From assembly GCA_020186115.1 (NCBI GenBank), contig WSYJ01000086.1, positions 248,001-312,000 of the forward strand: DNA of 64,000 nucleotides. Direction: 5' to 3'. Shown here piece after piece: positions 52,201 to 60,911 of the stretch (positions are counted from its first letter, which is position 1; each line of letters begins with the position of its first letter). The notes under the pieces were generated by a model. It was not told the origin of the DNA. It worked only from the letters and a program-made list of their open reading frames with translations, and searched no databases. This DNA is from Histomonas meleagridis (Eukaryota; Parabasalia; Tritrichomonadida; Dientamoebidae). The translations under genes and the position numbers were made by a program.

Positions 52201-53325
52201 GCATTTGGGAATAAAATGAATGAAATTTTGTTTCCTGAATATATTAAAAGTATAACAACGAAATGTTTTAATATGTTAACTATTAATGAAAACATTAATT
52301 TTAAATATCCATTAAATATTAATATATTTAATTCATTATATCCAATAAATATTTCATATCCGACCATAAATAATTTTGAATTAAACGTTAATGAAAATTT
52401 AATTAATTTCTTACAAAAGAATTTCATTGAAAGTTATTTCATATTTTATATATTAAATCAATATGATATAACACGTGAAAATTATATGAAAATTTTAAAC
52501 CAAATTCCCGATTTTCATCCATTATATCCATATATTAATATAACAAAGTTTAATAATGATGAAAAGAAAAATTATCCGAAAATTTATCAAAAAAATAAAA
52601 AAGTTTTCGATAATATAAAATGTTATCCTCCTTCTTATTCACGTGAGTTAAATATTATATTATCAACAAAATATTCGAATCATATTAATGATAAAAATAA
52701 AATTTTAATAAATGTTTCGCCTGTGTTTAATGAGCTACTTCAACCTCATTTCGATAAATTAAATCCGAATCTTTATGATAAAAGATTTCCGATTTTCGAA
52801 GAAAATATTTTTCGTTTTTATAATAACGAAAATATTCAAATTTTCATGCAAATGATTAACGTTGTGTTTAATTGTAAGTTTTCAAGTTATAATATAATTT
52901 TGGATTTTTTGAATTTCGGTAATAAACTTAAGTATAACATATTAAATTCTTTGGATTTCGATGTGGCATCGATGGAAATTTTGCAGAAAATTGTGTATAT
53001 CATTAACGAAAGTGATCATTACTTATTCGATGTGATTAAAATTGGTAAAATTTTGTTGGAAAAATTGGATAAAAATGATTTGATTCCAATTTTATTATCG
53101 AAACAAATGTTCGAGAATAATAATAACATTGTAACATCTTTCGTTTTGGTGAAAATGCTATTAAAAGAATTAAAAATTGACGAAAACGCAAAACATAATT
53201 ATGAAATAACGAAGTTTATGATAAGAAATAATTTGAAAGAGGAAAAATTGATCGAAATTTTCGAAAATGAAAATGTGGAAAATGCTTTTGCTGACGTTTT
53301 GAAATGGAACCAAAATTATAAATAA
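49285..53325 (+). CDS. Giant helical-repeat protein, unrecognised
   Basis: 1346 residues from the ATG at 49285; stop TAA followed by A. The first 400 residues are HEAT/ARM-like helical pairs (LLQAIIKHVLPVCHQNLKLK, SEYIENFYCMLISSHPELHE). The middle and end (about 400-1300) are extremely Asn/Ile/Lys/Leu-rich with almost only AT-rich codons. They still avoid stops over 2.7 kb, so selection on protein is evident. Patches such as FELFTFLWFSNRLLCNDKWK and FHPLYPYINITKF may be conserved. No domain can be named. It might be a large HEAT scaffold or tether. The short minus-strand frames inside it are shadows. Confidence 0.8.
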   Translation: MGIKSDGFEKAIQDAVSTGNTSEIEAIFAQLTKLLKVKNFDLNNSNFIPSLLQAIIKHVLPVCHQNLKLKHLTELFLNHLSSLLIAFSPKSLFETYQKLTNDSYFETSSLSILFNFFVNCLLTIPPNERSEYIENFYCMLISSHPELHESLSDDIWILFRDELSINSIISIIEFLVDSPLSHAVVLMCCKDSKVLFPVVVKKSNLKFLKQFLSIYPKTEFFNFDIVYIRLIEALNSSDSNQISLSIEIINLNVKRNETNLFNIQENKFKELFDIITKLWTTNSITISHKSEIIDLIVTLNHYNIIELNELERFLIFDVTFPSIIQVSIIKLCSVFINNNKIPNNFFEYITQIAIEKEPTKYLSLIKCLINCFNNLYLMNEIKTQQILSLILNPLPNYFVEQIQIIKLLKSINYKLYNIKNLPIKIEKIILSFIKDNPHESILEEISLLINEFNINISISKLDWFKNSNFYIKIFKNLSTKFIIELLDYNLISYSSFPIALKLLTKSNDVLLYSEEIFNKILPIIFKSIKILGFDITNSMISLKSFKRLKDWKNYKLKLEKLLLIVDNEFKKSIFGKIINSYLKLLTKIIIKINLNEDNIIGIIQIINYFGSVFTNSCCKLLIELIKIKNNNLIIENILNFFKLAFQYKYSLIICKTAISIIPKNNLFIIKNYFEVAANFDREILKVLYEMNENKLETPYKTFLELKDDKNYFDLCINKFNFNEWIINENDFDFISTLKDINITQNELDEIHRKVINLYPKSFNNIRNDLETKNNFKYIISNEIKLNPQNEITFKEEKEIKNKTENSKIKIPFNPYNNETTEFELFTFLWFSNRLLCNDKWKEIEEYVLAKYQNTRLVSSFFSYGNRMSLNINLKKWSKRIIIKRNDFYSLITTSIYFSYIRQDYNTLDKNIINLIDKCFVELSIEPNEISLIKALTTEKGIRKLLIEMIIKIDIKRFNEFVPYYDNIEETLNAFGNKMNEILFPEYIKSITTKCFNMLTINENINFKYPLNINIFNSLYPINISYPTINNFELNVNENLINFLQKNFIESYFIFYILNQYDITRENYMKILNQIPDFHPLYPYINITKFNNDEKKNYPKIYQKNKKVFDNIKCYPPSYSRELNIILSTKYSNHINDKNKILINVSPVFNELLQPHFDKLNPNLYDKRFPIFEENIFRFYNNENIQIFMQMINVVFNCKFSSYNIILDFLNFGNKLKYNILNSLDFDVASMEILQKIVYIINESDHYLFDVIKIGKILLEKLDKNDLIPILLSKQMFENNNNIVTSFVLVKMLLKELKIDENAKHNYEITKFMIRNNLKEEKLIEIFENENVENAFADVLKWNQNYK

Positions 53326-53585
53326 AATTATTCTTTCTTTCGAAATTATCTTTTTTTTTAATCAAACAAATTTGAAACTGAAATCTTTTACATCTGTTTA
53401 AACAAATTGTTAATATTATTTAGAATGATTTTGATCTAATCGTATTTAAAATATTTTATTCAGATATGAAATAATTTTCACACATGAATAAATATCAAAA
53501 AATAATTTTACAAATTGATTAGAACAGAAACACATTATTTAAAAAATTATATTTAAATTTTATTATAAATAATATAAATTAGTAT
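53326..53585. other. Convergent intergenic spacer
   Basis: AT-rich 3' flank shared by two convergent genes; nothing recognised. Confidence 0.5.
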
Positions 53586-54980
53586 TTATCCTTCATAGAC
53601 ATTTTCTGATTCACATAGTGTTAATAACTGTCCAATTATTTCGTATGTGTTTTCGGGTAATTCAGTGTTCTCAGCCGCCACACTATTTAATTCTTCAGCT
53701 CCGTTAATTTTCGCTAAAATAATTTTCACTGTTTCTAAATCATTTTCCCTTGCAGCTCTTTCACAAATTACATTTAAAAACTCAATGATTTGAACAATTA
53801 ATTCCTTATTATCCAAATTAAGCATATTGAATAGTATATCGAAAAGTGACTCTTGGCAAAATACCAAAGATTGCGGTGGCGTCATTCGATAAAATAACGC
53901 CATTAAACAATCAAGTGCCATTGATTTAGTAGCAAAAGAAGCATCTTTTTGCAATTGTACCAATTTATTATAGACATCATTTTCTAAAAGTTCATCAAAA
54001 ATTTCTTCGGAAGCAAATGAAATTATTTGATTTAGACTTGACGCAATTTGATTAAATGAACCTGCGTATTGACATAAATAAGGTGATTCAAGAATTTGTG
54101 GTATAAAATTTGGGACATCTGGTATATGAAGTTTGTATAATTCCGCAATAACTGATATCGCTAAAATTCGTTCTCTTTTAAGTTCTCTTCCACAAAAAAA
54201 TATGTTTAATAATTTTGTGATATTATTCGATTCAACAAGATGTACTTTAAATCGGTCATTGAATTGTTCTGATTGTAGACATGTTAAAATTCCATGGAGT
54301 GAAAATATTTGTGCGTGGCTTTTATGAATTCGTTCTGGAAATCGTTGAACGATTATCACTTGGAAAATTCGGAATAAAATATCGGCGATTTCTTCAGTTA
54401 GTGGTGTAAAATATGTTATGTAGTCCGAAAATTGGGCTATGGATTCACTGTTTACTGTGTCAAGAATAGAAATTTCATAAAAAAATATTTGAGTAACAGA
54501 AAAATTTTGGAAAAAAACAGACCGTATGGGTTCATAACAAAGTATAAGCATAGAAAAATTGTCAAATATGGGAACAGTAAATGCACTGTCTTTGGTTTCC
54601 ATTAAACGAAAGATACAATCAAAATAATTGGAGTTGAGAATTTCTTCTGTTAAATCAGGAAATGCACGAGGGAAATATGATAAACATGTAAGAGCTTCTT
54701 TTATAACTTCTTTGGGTGCGTCTGAAACTAATATATCGAGGAGTTGATAATGAATTGGAAATTGGCTAAAGATTTCAGAATTCATTCTTTCTTTCCGTGA
54801 GATAAAATCTGAAAAATTTCTTAAGTTCTCGAGTGTAGGTTCATTAGAAGTTAAATTAATAATTTCAAATAATTGATTAATTTCATCTTCTTTAATTGTA
54901 TCTGCAGCAATAGATTTTATTGGTGGCTTATCATCCAAAAATTCGACTTCAAATAAGTCTCTAATATCAATTTTTTTCAT
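53586..54980 (-). CDS. Armadillo-like helical repeat protein
   Basis: 464 residues from the ATG at 54980. An acidic head (MKKIDIRDLFEVEFLDDKPP) precedes about ten helical pairs (EALTCLSYFPRAFPDLTEEI, RILAISVIAELYKLHIPDVP, SMALDCLMALFYRMTPPQSL, IIEFLNVICERAARENDLET). Length and layout resemble the protein at 16572; both look like one trichomonad ARM family without a clear orthologue elsewhere. It is probably a scaffold. The stop reads TAAA. The gene starts 81 bp from the tRNA gene on the other strand. Confidence 0.75.
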   Translation of the reverse strand: MKKIDIRDLFEVEFLDDKPPIKSIAADTIKEDEINQLFEIINLTSNEPTLENLRNFSDFISRKERMNSEIFSQFPIHYQLLDILVSDAPKEVIKEALTCLSYFPRAFPDLTEEILNSNYFDCIFRLMETKDSAFTVPIFDNFSMLILCYEPIRSVFFQNFSVTQIFFYEISILDTVNSESIAQFSDYITYFTPLTEEIADILFRIFQVIIVQRFPERIHKSHAQIFSLHGILTCLQSEQFNDRFKVHLVESNNITKLLNIFFCGRELKRERILAISVIAELYKLHIPDVPNFIPQILESPYLCQYAGSFNQIASSLNQIISFASEEIFDELLENDVYNKLVQLQKDASFATKSMALDCLMALFYRMTPPQSLVFCQESLFDILFNMLNLDNKELIVQIIEFLNVICERAARENDLETVKIILAKINGAEELNSVAAENTELPENTYEIIGQLLTLCESENVYEG

Positions 54981-55060
54981 TATTTTTGTTTTGTTATCCT
55001 TGTCTTTGTTGAAAAGTATAATATTTATTATATATTGAGATAAATTTTTATATTCAGAAA

Positions 55061-55132
55061 GGGTGATTGGTCTAGTGGAATGATTCTCGCTTTGGGTGCG
55101 AGAGGTCTCGGGTTCGATTCCCGAATCGCCCC
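55061..55132 (+). tRNA. tRNA-Pro (anticodon UGG)
   Basis: 72 bases fold as a cloverleaf. Acceptor stem GGGTGAT pairs with ATCGCCC (one G-U), with a discriminator C. The D-arm contains GGTCTAGTGG. Anticodon stem CTCGC/GCGAG has loop TTTGGGT, so the anticodon is TGG. The T-arm is TCGGG-TTCGATT-CCCGA. No intron. A and B box sequences (TGGTCTAGTGG and GGTTCGATTCC) are intact. Confidence 0.97.
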
Positions 55133-55135
55133 ATA

Positions 55136-55143
55136 TTTTTTTT
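55136..55143 (+). terminator. Pol III terminator T-run
   Basis: Eight consecutive T begin four bases after the tRNA 3' end, a standard RNA polymerase III stop. Confidence 0.85.
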
Positions 55144-55470
55144 CAAAATATATGTGAGTTTCTGACAATAGATGTGAATTTTTTTTGAATGGTTGGTTTT
55201 GCTCATATGAGAAGCCTACCGAATCATATAAATTATTGATATTTAGAATTTCTTCACATTTTTTGAGATTCAAATCTCGGTGAACGCAATTAATTAAAAA
55301 TTTTATAAATATCATATGGATGGAAAAGAAAAAAAAATAAAAGATTAATGAATAATAAATAAAACATTATAATTATTTGAATTCACATATTTGTTGATAG
55401 AATAATGATAAAATAATATCATTAATTTAGAATGTACATTTCAGCATAAGGATATCTTTAATAAATGTAG

Positions 55471-55511
55471 TGGTAGAAAAAAAGCGCACTTTTTGACACT
55501 CCACTTTTGAT
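55471..55511 (+). repeat. Left terminal inverted repeat
   Basis: Begins TGGTAGAAAA and contains CACTTTTTGACACTCCACTT, ending TTTGAT. It matches the reverse complement of 58451-58492 with a few mismatches after the A-run and a one-base indel. Confidence 0.8.
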
Positions 55512-55784
55512 ATGTTTACATTAAAAGTGAATTACTCGAGATGACCGTTAAAAGGTCTTAACGTTTTCTGTACAGCACTTTTAGATATCCAGTTTTGAAT
55601 CGTTTACGAAAAGTGCTAATATCATATTTTTGAAGCATATTAAGATTTTTTATACATAAACTAGTTTCAAAAAATGGAAAGCACGATAGCGAACGATAGA
55701 AATCAGATGGAAAGCTGGTCGTTGTTAGGACTCTATCTAGAAGATCGAATAAAAGCCAATATTGCTCAAAAAACATACCCTGGA

Positions 55785-56864
55785 GTAATGCCTGATGAAA
55801 ATAAAAATTAAGCGATAATAAGAATCAGAAGTTTCGGATTTACATATCGCGATATTGAACATTGTCTAAATACATCACAAATACATATTACATTAGTACT
55901 TAAAGAATATCAGCTAAGCGGAGAAGTTTTATGTAAAAAGATATAAAGACTTCTAAAAATTGATAATAATGATAAAGCAAAAATTGATGAAATAACCATC
56001 TCATCACCAAGGTCAACTTGCAAGCGAGTTTCACAACAAATAAGCAGTCCAGAATAATCAATCAAAAAATCAACTATTGCAAAAATCAGACATGAATTAC
56101 ATTTTTTTTTCGAACCACTTAAAAGGAGACCTCAAATGACTCAAGCATGCTTGGATAGAAGTTTTACTTTTGCTTATTCTATGTTACAAAACGATGAAAA
56201 ACATGAAAAAATTGTGTTTAGTGATGAGTGTAAAATCCAATTTTGTCCAGATAATTCATATTTATGGAAAAAACATGGCAGTACAAATGAAAATATTTAT
56301 GTGAATGAAACAAAACAGCCAACAAAATCATGATTTTCGGTGCAATTGGTATAAATTATAAGTCAGAGTTTGTTGTCTCTCCAGTGAAAATTGATGCTGA
56401 GCAGTATAGTCATAATGTTCAACTACTTGGAATCTTGAACAGAAAAGATGAATATTATTATTATTATTTTATGCAAGACAATGCTCCTTATCATGTGGCA
56501 AAAGAAACAATGTTATGGTTACAAAAAACGAATCAACTTACTTGGTATCTGGCCTGCAAACAGTCCAGACTTGAATCCAATAGAAGTAGTATGGGCAATG
56601 CTTAAAGAATGGTTAATTAAACAATCAGAACCACAAAAGATCGATGAAATGATATATTTATGCCGTCATTGGTGGAATAATATACTTACAATGGAACAGG
56701 TAAATGCTTTAACTAGACAATTTAATTCAAGACTTAAGTATTGTATTTTAAATGGAGGAATGTGCATAAATGAATATTCAGGAGAAATACTTTCCCTTTT
56801 AATGGGCCCATACTACAATGTGATAATGAGCTTCAAATTATTGATGATGCACGACTTTTTTTGA
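55785..56864 (+). pseudogene. Tc1/mariner-family transposase inside the TIR element
   Basis: The amino-terminal helix-turn-helix part (SFGFTYRDIEHCLNTSQIHI) reads from about 55785 with three stops. An open frame from the ATG at 56136 carries KIVFSDECKIQFCPDNSYLW (first Asp). After a frameshift near 56330, MIFGAIGINYKSEF and YFMQDNAPYHVAKE (second Asp) follow. A second frameshift near 56530 precedes WPANSPDLNPIEVVWAMLKE with Asp and the catalytic Glu. So the DD34E residues are all present but the gene is broken in at least five places. It is closer to canonical Tc1 than the 820 and 4899 copies. Confidence 0.85.
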
Positions 56865-57127
56865 AATTTGATCCAAGCATCAATGATCCTGAAAGATTCG
56901 ACCCTAATGCTAGAGCAGTTCTAGATCTGAGAAACAAGCAAAGAGCAGCAATCCGTAAATGGACAGATGAAGAGGACAAATTGCTATGCCAATTTGTTCT
57001 AGAGAATGGAAAAAAATGGTCTAAAGTACCACAGATTTTTGGAAATACCCGAACATCTGGACAATGTAAATATCGCTACATAATTTTAAAGAACAATGGC
57101 AAATTGCTTACACTATTGAATAACTGA
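56795..57127 (+). pseudogene. Single-repeat Myb-domain fragment
   Basis: The frame around the TTG at 56861 reads FDPNARAVLDLRNKQ and then a Myb repeat KWTDEEDKLLCQFVLENGKK with WSKVPQIFGNTRTSGQ and CKYRY. The same frame extends upstream to about 56795 (DNELQIIDDARLFLKFDPSI), overlapping the end of the transposase in another frame. No ATG starts it and it ends in a TGA after a short tail. It is a piece of a trichomonad Myb gene captured or left in the element. Confidence 0.65.
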
Positions 57128-57373
57128 ATAAACAGTAAAAACAGATTTTCTCGTAAAAAAGGAAAGCAAATGACTAGTTCATGAAGAAAAAAATTGTGAA
57201 GTACCTCTATACTCAATCGAAAAATTAAATAATTGTGGTATATCGTGCTTTCCTTTTATTGGAAATAGTTTATACGTTCAAAAATTTTTATTAAAAATCG
57301 AATGAATTAATAGAAATCGAAACAATTGAATATTTGATAAATTTAAATCCAATATTTGTCAGGTTTACTTTTA

Positions 57374-58248
57374 ATGAGCTTCAGCATTGAAGGGTTCAAG
57401 TACGATATCTGTACCAAAGGCGTAAAGGCGGTGATGATGAAATACCACATCGGAAGGGATAGGGTACATGAGATCTGTGAAATGTTCGAAATCCAAATCC
57501 GAAATTGTGGTCGTCCATCTCCTCCTGTAACTCAAGAAGAACTCGCCTATATAATGGCATATAAGCAGGAAGCTAATGTTGGTTACCAAGCAATGGCAAA
57601 TGTAGCCAAGAGAGATCCATTTGCACCAAAGTCTCTTACAACATGGAAATGCAAATCCATATATGAACAATTTAGCTTGTTCCAATTTAATCGCCCAGAA
57701 AAAAAGAAAGAGCACCTCAATAGATTTGTAGCAAAGTATGTCAATCAAGCTTGGCATACTGACCTAAATTACCTGGAGCTTCTCCCATAAGAAAACTATA
57801 AGCAATTATATTTAATTGCGTTTATTGATGACAGAAGCAGGCTGATTATTCATTATCAGATACTTGAGCAAAAGACAAGTATTTTGGCAATGAACGCCCT
57901 CTCTGCTGTCCTGCAAAAAAAAGGAGTTCTCAAAACCATTATAATGGATAATGGGACCGAATTTCGTGAACCTTTCGAGGAGCTACTGCAAAGGAGTAAT
58001 GTGGAAATCCACAAGACTCACCCGTACACTCCCGAAAAAAATGGGAAGATTGAGAGATGGTGGGAAACCATCGAAAGAAGAAAGACCAGGCCTCTTCGTG
58101 GTACTGGATAGTCAACCAGTATAATACCATGTTGGAGCAATCATCACTGAAGCAGCTCACTGGAACTGGAAAAACTCCATCAGAAGCATTTGCATTGATG
58201 CCAATGTACTCTGGTCGATCTGATGCAGAGTTCATCTACAGTCAATAA
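57374..58248 (+). pseudogene. Retroviral-type (rve) DDE integrase, Maverick-like
   Basis: From the ATG at 57374 the frame has a helical DNA-binding head, then WHTDLNYLELLP (first Asp). One TAA at 57788-57790 follows, then YLIAFIDDRSRLIIHYQI, IIMDNGTEF (second Asp) and THPYTPEKNGKIERWWETIE (Glu). A frameshift near 58080 moves the rest (VNQYNTMLEQSSLKQL, GKTPSEAFALMP) into another frame ending at 58248. The DDE residues are intact. Only two lesions separate it from an open gene, so decay is recent. Sequence style matches integrases of trichomonad Maverick/Polinton elements; attribution is inference. Confidence 0.85.
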
Positions 58249-58343
58249 ACATAGACTGAGATTTTTTTAAAAAGCAAACTTCTTTTGTTATGCTCGACCA
58301 CAACCGTAATAAACACTCAAACTTTCACCACACAGGCCCGACG

Positions 58344-58398
58344 GTTTTGATCGGCGTGCATCGAAAAACGAAGTTTTTCGATGCACGCCGATCAAAAC
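58344..58398. repeat. Perfect 26-bp-arm hairpin, 3-base loop
   Basis: GTTTTGATCGGCGTGCATCG plus AAAAAC at 58344-58369 is followed by GAA and its exact reverse complement at 58373-58398. It lies about 50 bp inside the right TIR. The arms are far more GC-rich than the surroundings. Confidence 0.95.
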
Positions 58399-58450
58399 TA
58401 ATTACCTCCAAATACAAACCCTACTGTCACTTTTGTTGTTGCATAAACCG

Positions 58451-58492
58451 ATCAAAAAGTGGAGTGTCAAAAAGTGTGCCCTTTTTCTACCA
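58451..58492 (-). repeat. Right terminal inverted repeat
   Basis: Plus strand ends CTTTTTCTACCA. Its reverse complement begins TGGTAGAAAA and shares the 20-base core CACTTTTTGACACTCCACTT with the left end. Confidence 0.8.
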
Positions 58493-58904
58493 TCAGAGAA
58501 TATTTTCAATAAACAAGAAAAGTGACAATACTTCAAATTAATAAAATAATAATGAATGTTATGTTATAGAACAGTGTTCTGCAGCACAGTAAATTGATAG
58601 AATCTTTTGATTGGTTTATATCGAATATTATCATGATAAAAGCCAAATTTCCACAATATGTCATTTTGATAACGTCGATATTCAATGAAGTTTTTGTGAA
58701 AATTTTTTAATTGGCGCTAAAATCATTTTTTTTGGATTGTTGACAATGATAGCTGATCATTTCAGTCAGCAAACAATTGTTACACATTCATTACGTGGAG
58801 ATAATAAATATACCAACATTATAATTCAAGATGACAATTTTTGATAATCGAATATATTCAGAACAAATTTAGATAAATTTTTTATTCATTACTTTTTTCT
58901 AGTA

Positions 58905-59436
58905 TTAGGTTTCAATATTATCTGAAAAAATATCTCCATAAAAAAAATAAATTACTCCATCATTTATCCCTAATACTCCTCCTTTTCTTATGTCACATGT
59001 TTGTGAATTATGACCCCGTGAGCCACAAACTTTACATTTATTTTTATTTTTTGTACCGGAATAATTGTTATATTGCCGAATGTAATAATTATAAATCGAA
59101 CAGTTTTCTGCTTTGTGTTCTTCACTTTTACATATTCTGCATGATGGGAAATCCTCACTTATAACTTCTGGTTCGTTTTGACTTTTCTTTTTTCTTCCTT
59201 TCTTCCGTGGAACCGCCATTTCAGGTTCATTCGATGCATTTACTGATAATGATTTTATGGATAGAAGTCTTGACATCTAAAAAACGATGTCATTATAGTC
59301 AGAATCAGAAGCAAGCGAGCCAATTCTGGCAGATTGCTTTCCGTAATATGCGATCTTGCAATATCTACTTTGATTCTCAAGACTAATATCAATTTCATTT
59401 TGATTTTTTTCAATTATTTGTCGTTCTATTTTTATA
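58905..59436 (-). pseudogene. Zinc-knuckle C-terminal region of a transposase (MULE-like)
   Basis: The ATG frame from 59276 encodes 123 residues: a basic patch (PRKKGRKKKSQ), two CCHC knuckles (CRICKSEEHKAENC and CKVCGSRGHNSQTC) and a short tail. The same frame continues upstream past a TAG to about 59436 (EIDISLENQSRYCKIAYYGK). This makes the ATG internal and the piece a remnant of a larger protein. A similar KYRCSYCGN knuckle closes the MULE remnant at the right edge of the window, so a Mutator-like transposase end is likely. Gag-like or host CCHC proteins are alternatives. Confidence 0.55.
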
Positions 59437-59741
59437 TAAAACAAAAGTCATAAAATAATAAAGAAAATTGGTTAAAAAAAATTTTACCTTGGGTAAAATT
59501 TTGCCTGTAGAAAGGACAGACATGTGATATGAACGAAAATGAGCCAAAGTAAATTTTATACTATATAAAAGCTTCACTAATCTTATTATGAATCAATTTT
59601 AACATATCTTGAAATTCAAAACATCAATAAATTACATCACTTTTATTAGATTTTGTTTTATTATTTATTAATTATAATATATTATTTTTTTGATAGAAAC
59701 TCACTTACTACTACAATAGGGTTCTAAAAATGAAAATAATA

Positions 59742-60530
59742 TCGCTCTTCTTCTATTTAATAATCAGCCCTCATCATAGTCATTTTTGCAAATAGTAAAT
59801 CATCATTTGATCGATTTCTTTTATTATTATATATAAGTCGTTGCGTTGAGAGTGTGCGTTCACAGGCTGCTTCACTACAACCTGATGCTTCAAGTCTTAG
59901 GGCTATATCAGCAAGAATTTCTAAATATGGATTAGTTCTCCAAGATAACCAATCTTAATAGTCACTTTTCAAAATTGTTAAATCATCAAGTGGTTGTGAA
60001 ACAAATTCATGAAGAACTTGATCTATTTTCGTAATTACATTCAAATCAGTCGTATAATTTTTTGATAGATTTTTTATGAATTGAAATGATAATATGAAAA
60101 AATAATATTTTAATGCTTCATCAACACCTTTTTTGTGTTTATCAATTTCTTCGTCTGTTTCAAATTCTTTTTCTAAAAGTTCTTGTTCTAATATTTTATC
60201 AACTCCTTCTTGCAATATTTCATCAATAGCTTTATTGTTTAAAACTAAATATTAGTTAATCTTTGATCCAACTATCCAACTTTCAATAAATCGGTGTTGA
60301 GGTTTATCATCAATTTTATTTAATAAACGTTTATAATAGTCATTGTGTCCACGAGGTGTTAATATATATGCAGTTAAAAATAAATTTTTAATTGGAGAGT
60401 TAATTGTATATTCCCCAATACAATTTTTTATTGCACTTGCATATTTGTTGTTATCGATTGAGAGCCTTTCTAATTCGAACATGGCACTTTCAATCTTCGG
60501 GTATGCATCAGTTTTGTTTTAGGATCCTCA
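59742..60530 (-). pseudogene. hAT-family transposase C-terminal remnant
   Basis: One minus-strand frame with TAA stops near 60518, at 60252 and at 59955 reads AYPKIESAMFELERLS, then YILTPRGHNDYYKRLLNKID. It ends with WRTNPYLEILADIALRLEAS and GCSEAACERTLSTQRLIYNN, then KRNRSNDDLLFAKMTMM. The last block is the hAT dimerisation domain, whose pattern is (S/A)-x2-ER-x-(F/L)S with a following R-N-R-(L/S)-x3-(V/L). Conservation of one frame across several nonsense codons shows fairly recent death. Upstream parts of the gene are missing or unrecognisable. Confidence 0.75.
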
Positions 60531-60639
60531 AATATAAGTGTAAGTTTTTTTAAAATTTGTAGAACCCTATGTAAATTTTTAAATTCATCAGGTGTTATTG
60601 TAAATCTTGAAATAGTAGATTTGTTATGAATAATAATAT

Positions 60640-60911
60640 CAACAATAACTATTGATTATTTGAAAAATTATGTAAATATCCTAGAAAATTGGCCCGCGAT
60701 GTCGCCTGACCTCAACCCTATCGAGAATCTATGGAGTATCATTAAGGCGAAAGAATATGAATTGATTCCGCAAACAAAGTAGGAACTAATTGAATATATC
60801 TTTGCTGTATGGAGTTCAATTTCTGAAGAAGTTATAAATCACCTTATTGACTCCATGGAAAAGCGTATGAAGGAAGTTATGATGAATTTCGGTGGACCAA
60901 CAAACTTCTGA
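60640..60911 (+). pseudogene. Tc1/mariner transposase C-terminal fragment
   Basis: The plus strand reads YLKNYVNILENWPAMSPDLN and then PIENLWSIIKAKEYEL, the third catalytic block with Asp and Glu. A TAG at about 60780 is followed by ELIEYIFAVWSSISEEVINH and KRMKEVMMNFGGPTNF before a TGA. Only the last third of the gene remains. It abuts the hAT remnant on the other strand, so one element probably inserted into the other. Confidence 0.8.

Larger units (their letters stand above)
55471..58492. mobile_element. 3.0-kb TIR-bounded composite element with integrase
   Basis: Imperfect inverted repeats of about 41 bp (55471-55511 and 58451-58492) bound a segment holding, all on the plus strand, a decayed Tc1/mariner transposase, a Myb-domain fragment and a retroviral-type DDE integrase. 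The integrase resembles c-integrases of Maverick/Polinton elements, which also have TIRs. The unit could be an internally deleted Maverick relative, or a TIR element into which other pieces were inserted. No target-site duplication is visible. No polymerase, protease or capsid-like gene is present. Confidence 0.65.

Noticed and set aside
55028-55315. Minus-strand ORF across the tRNA gene
   Set aside because: It runs through a well-folded tRNA-Pro and has no recognisable domain.
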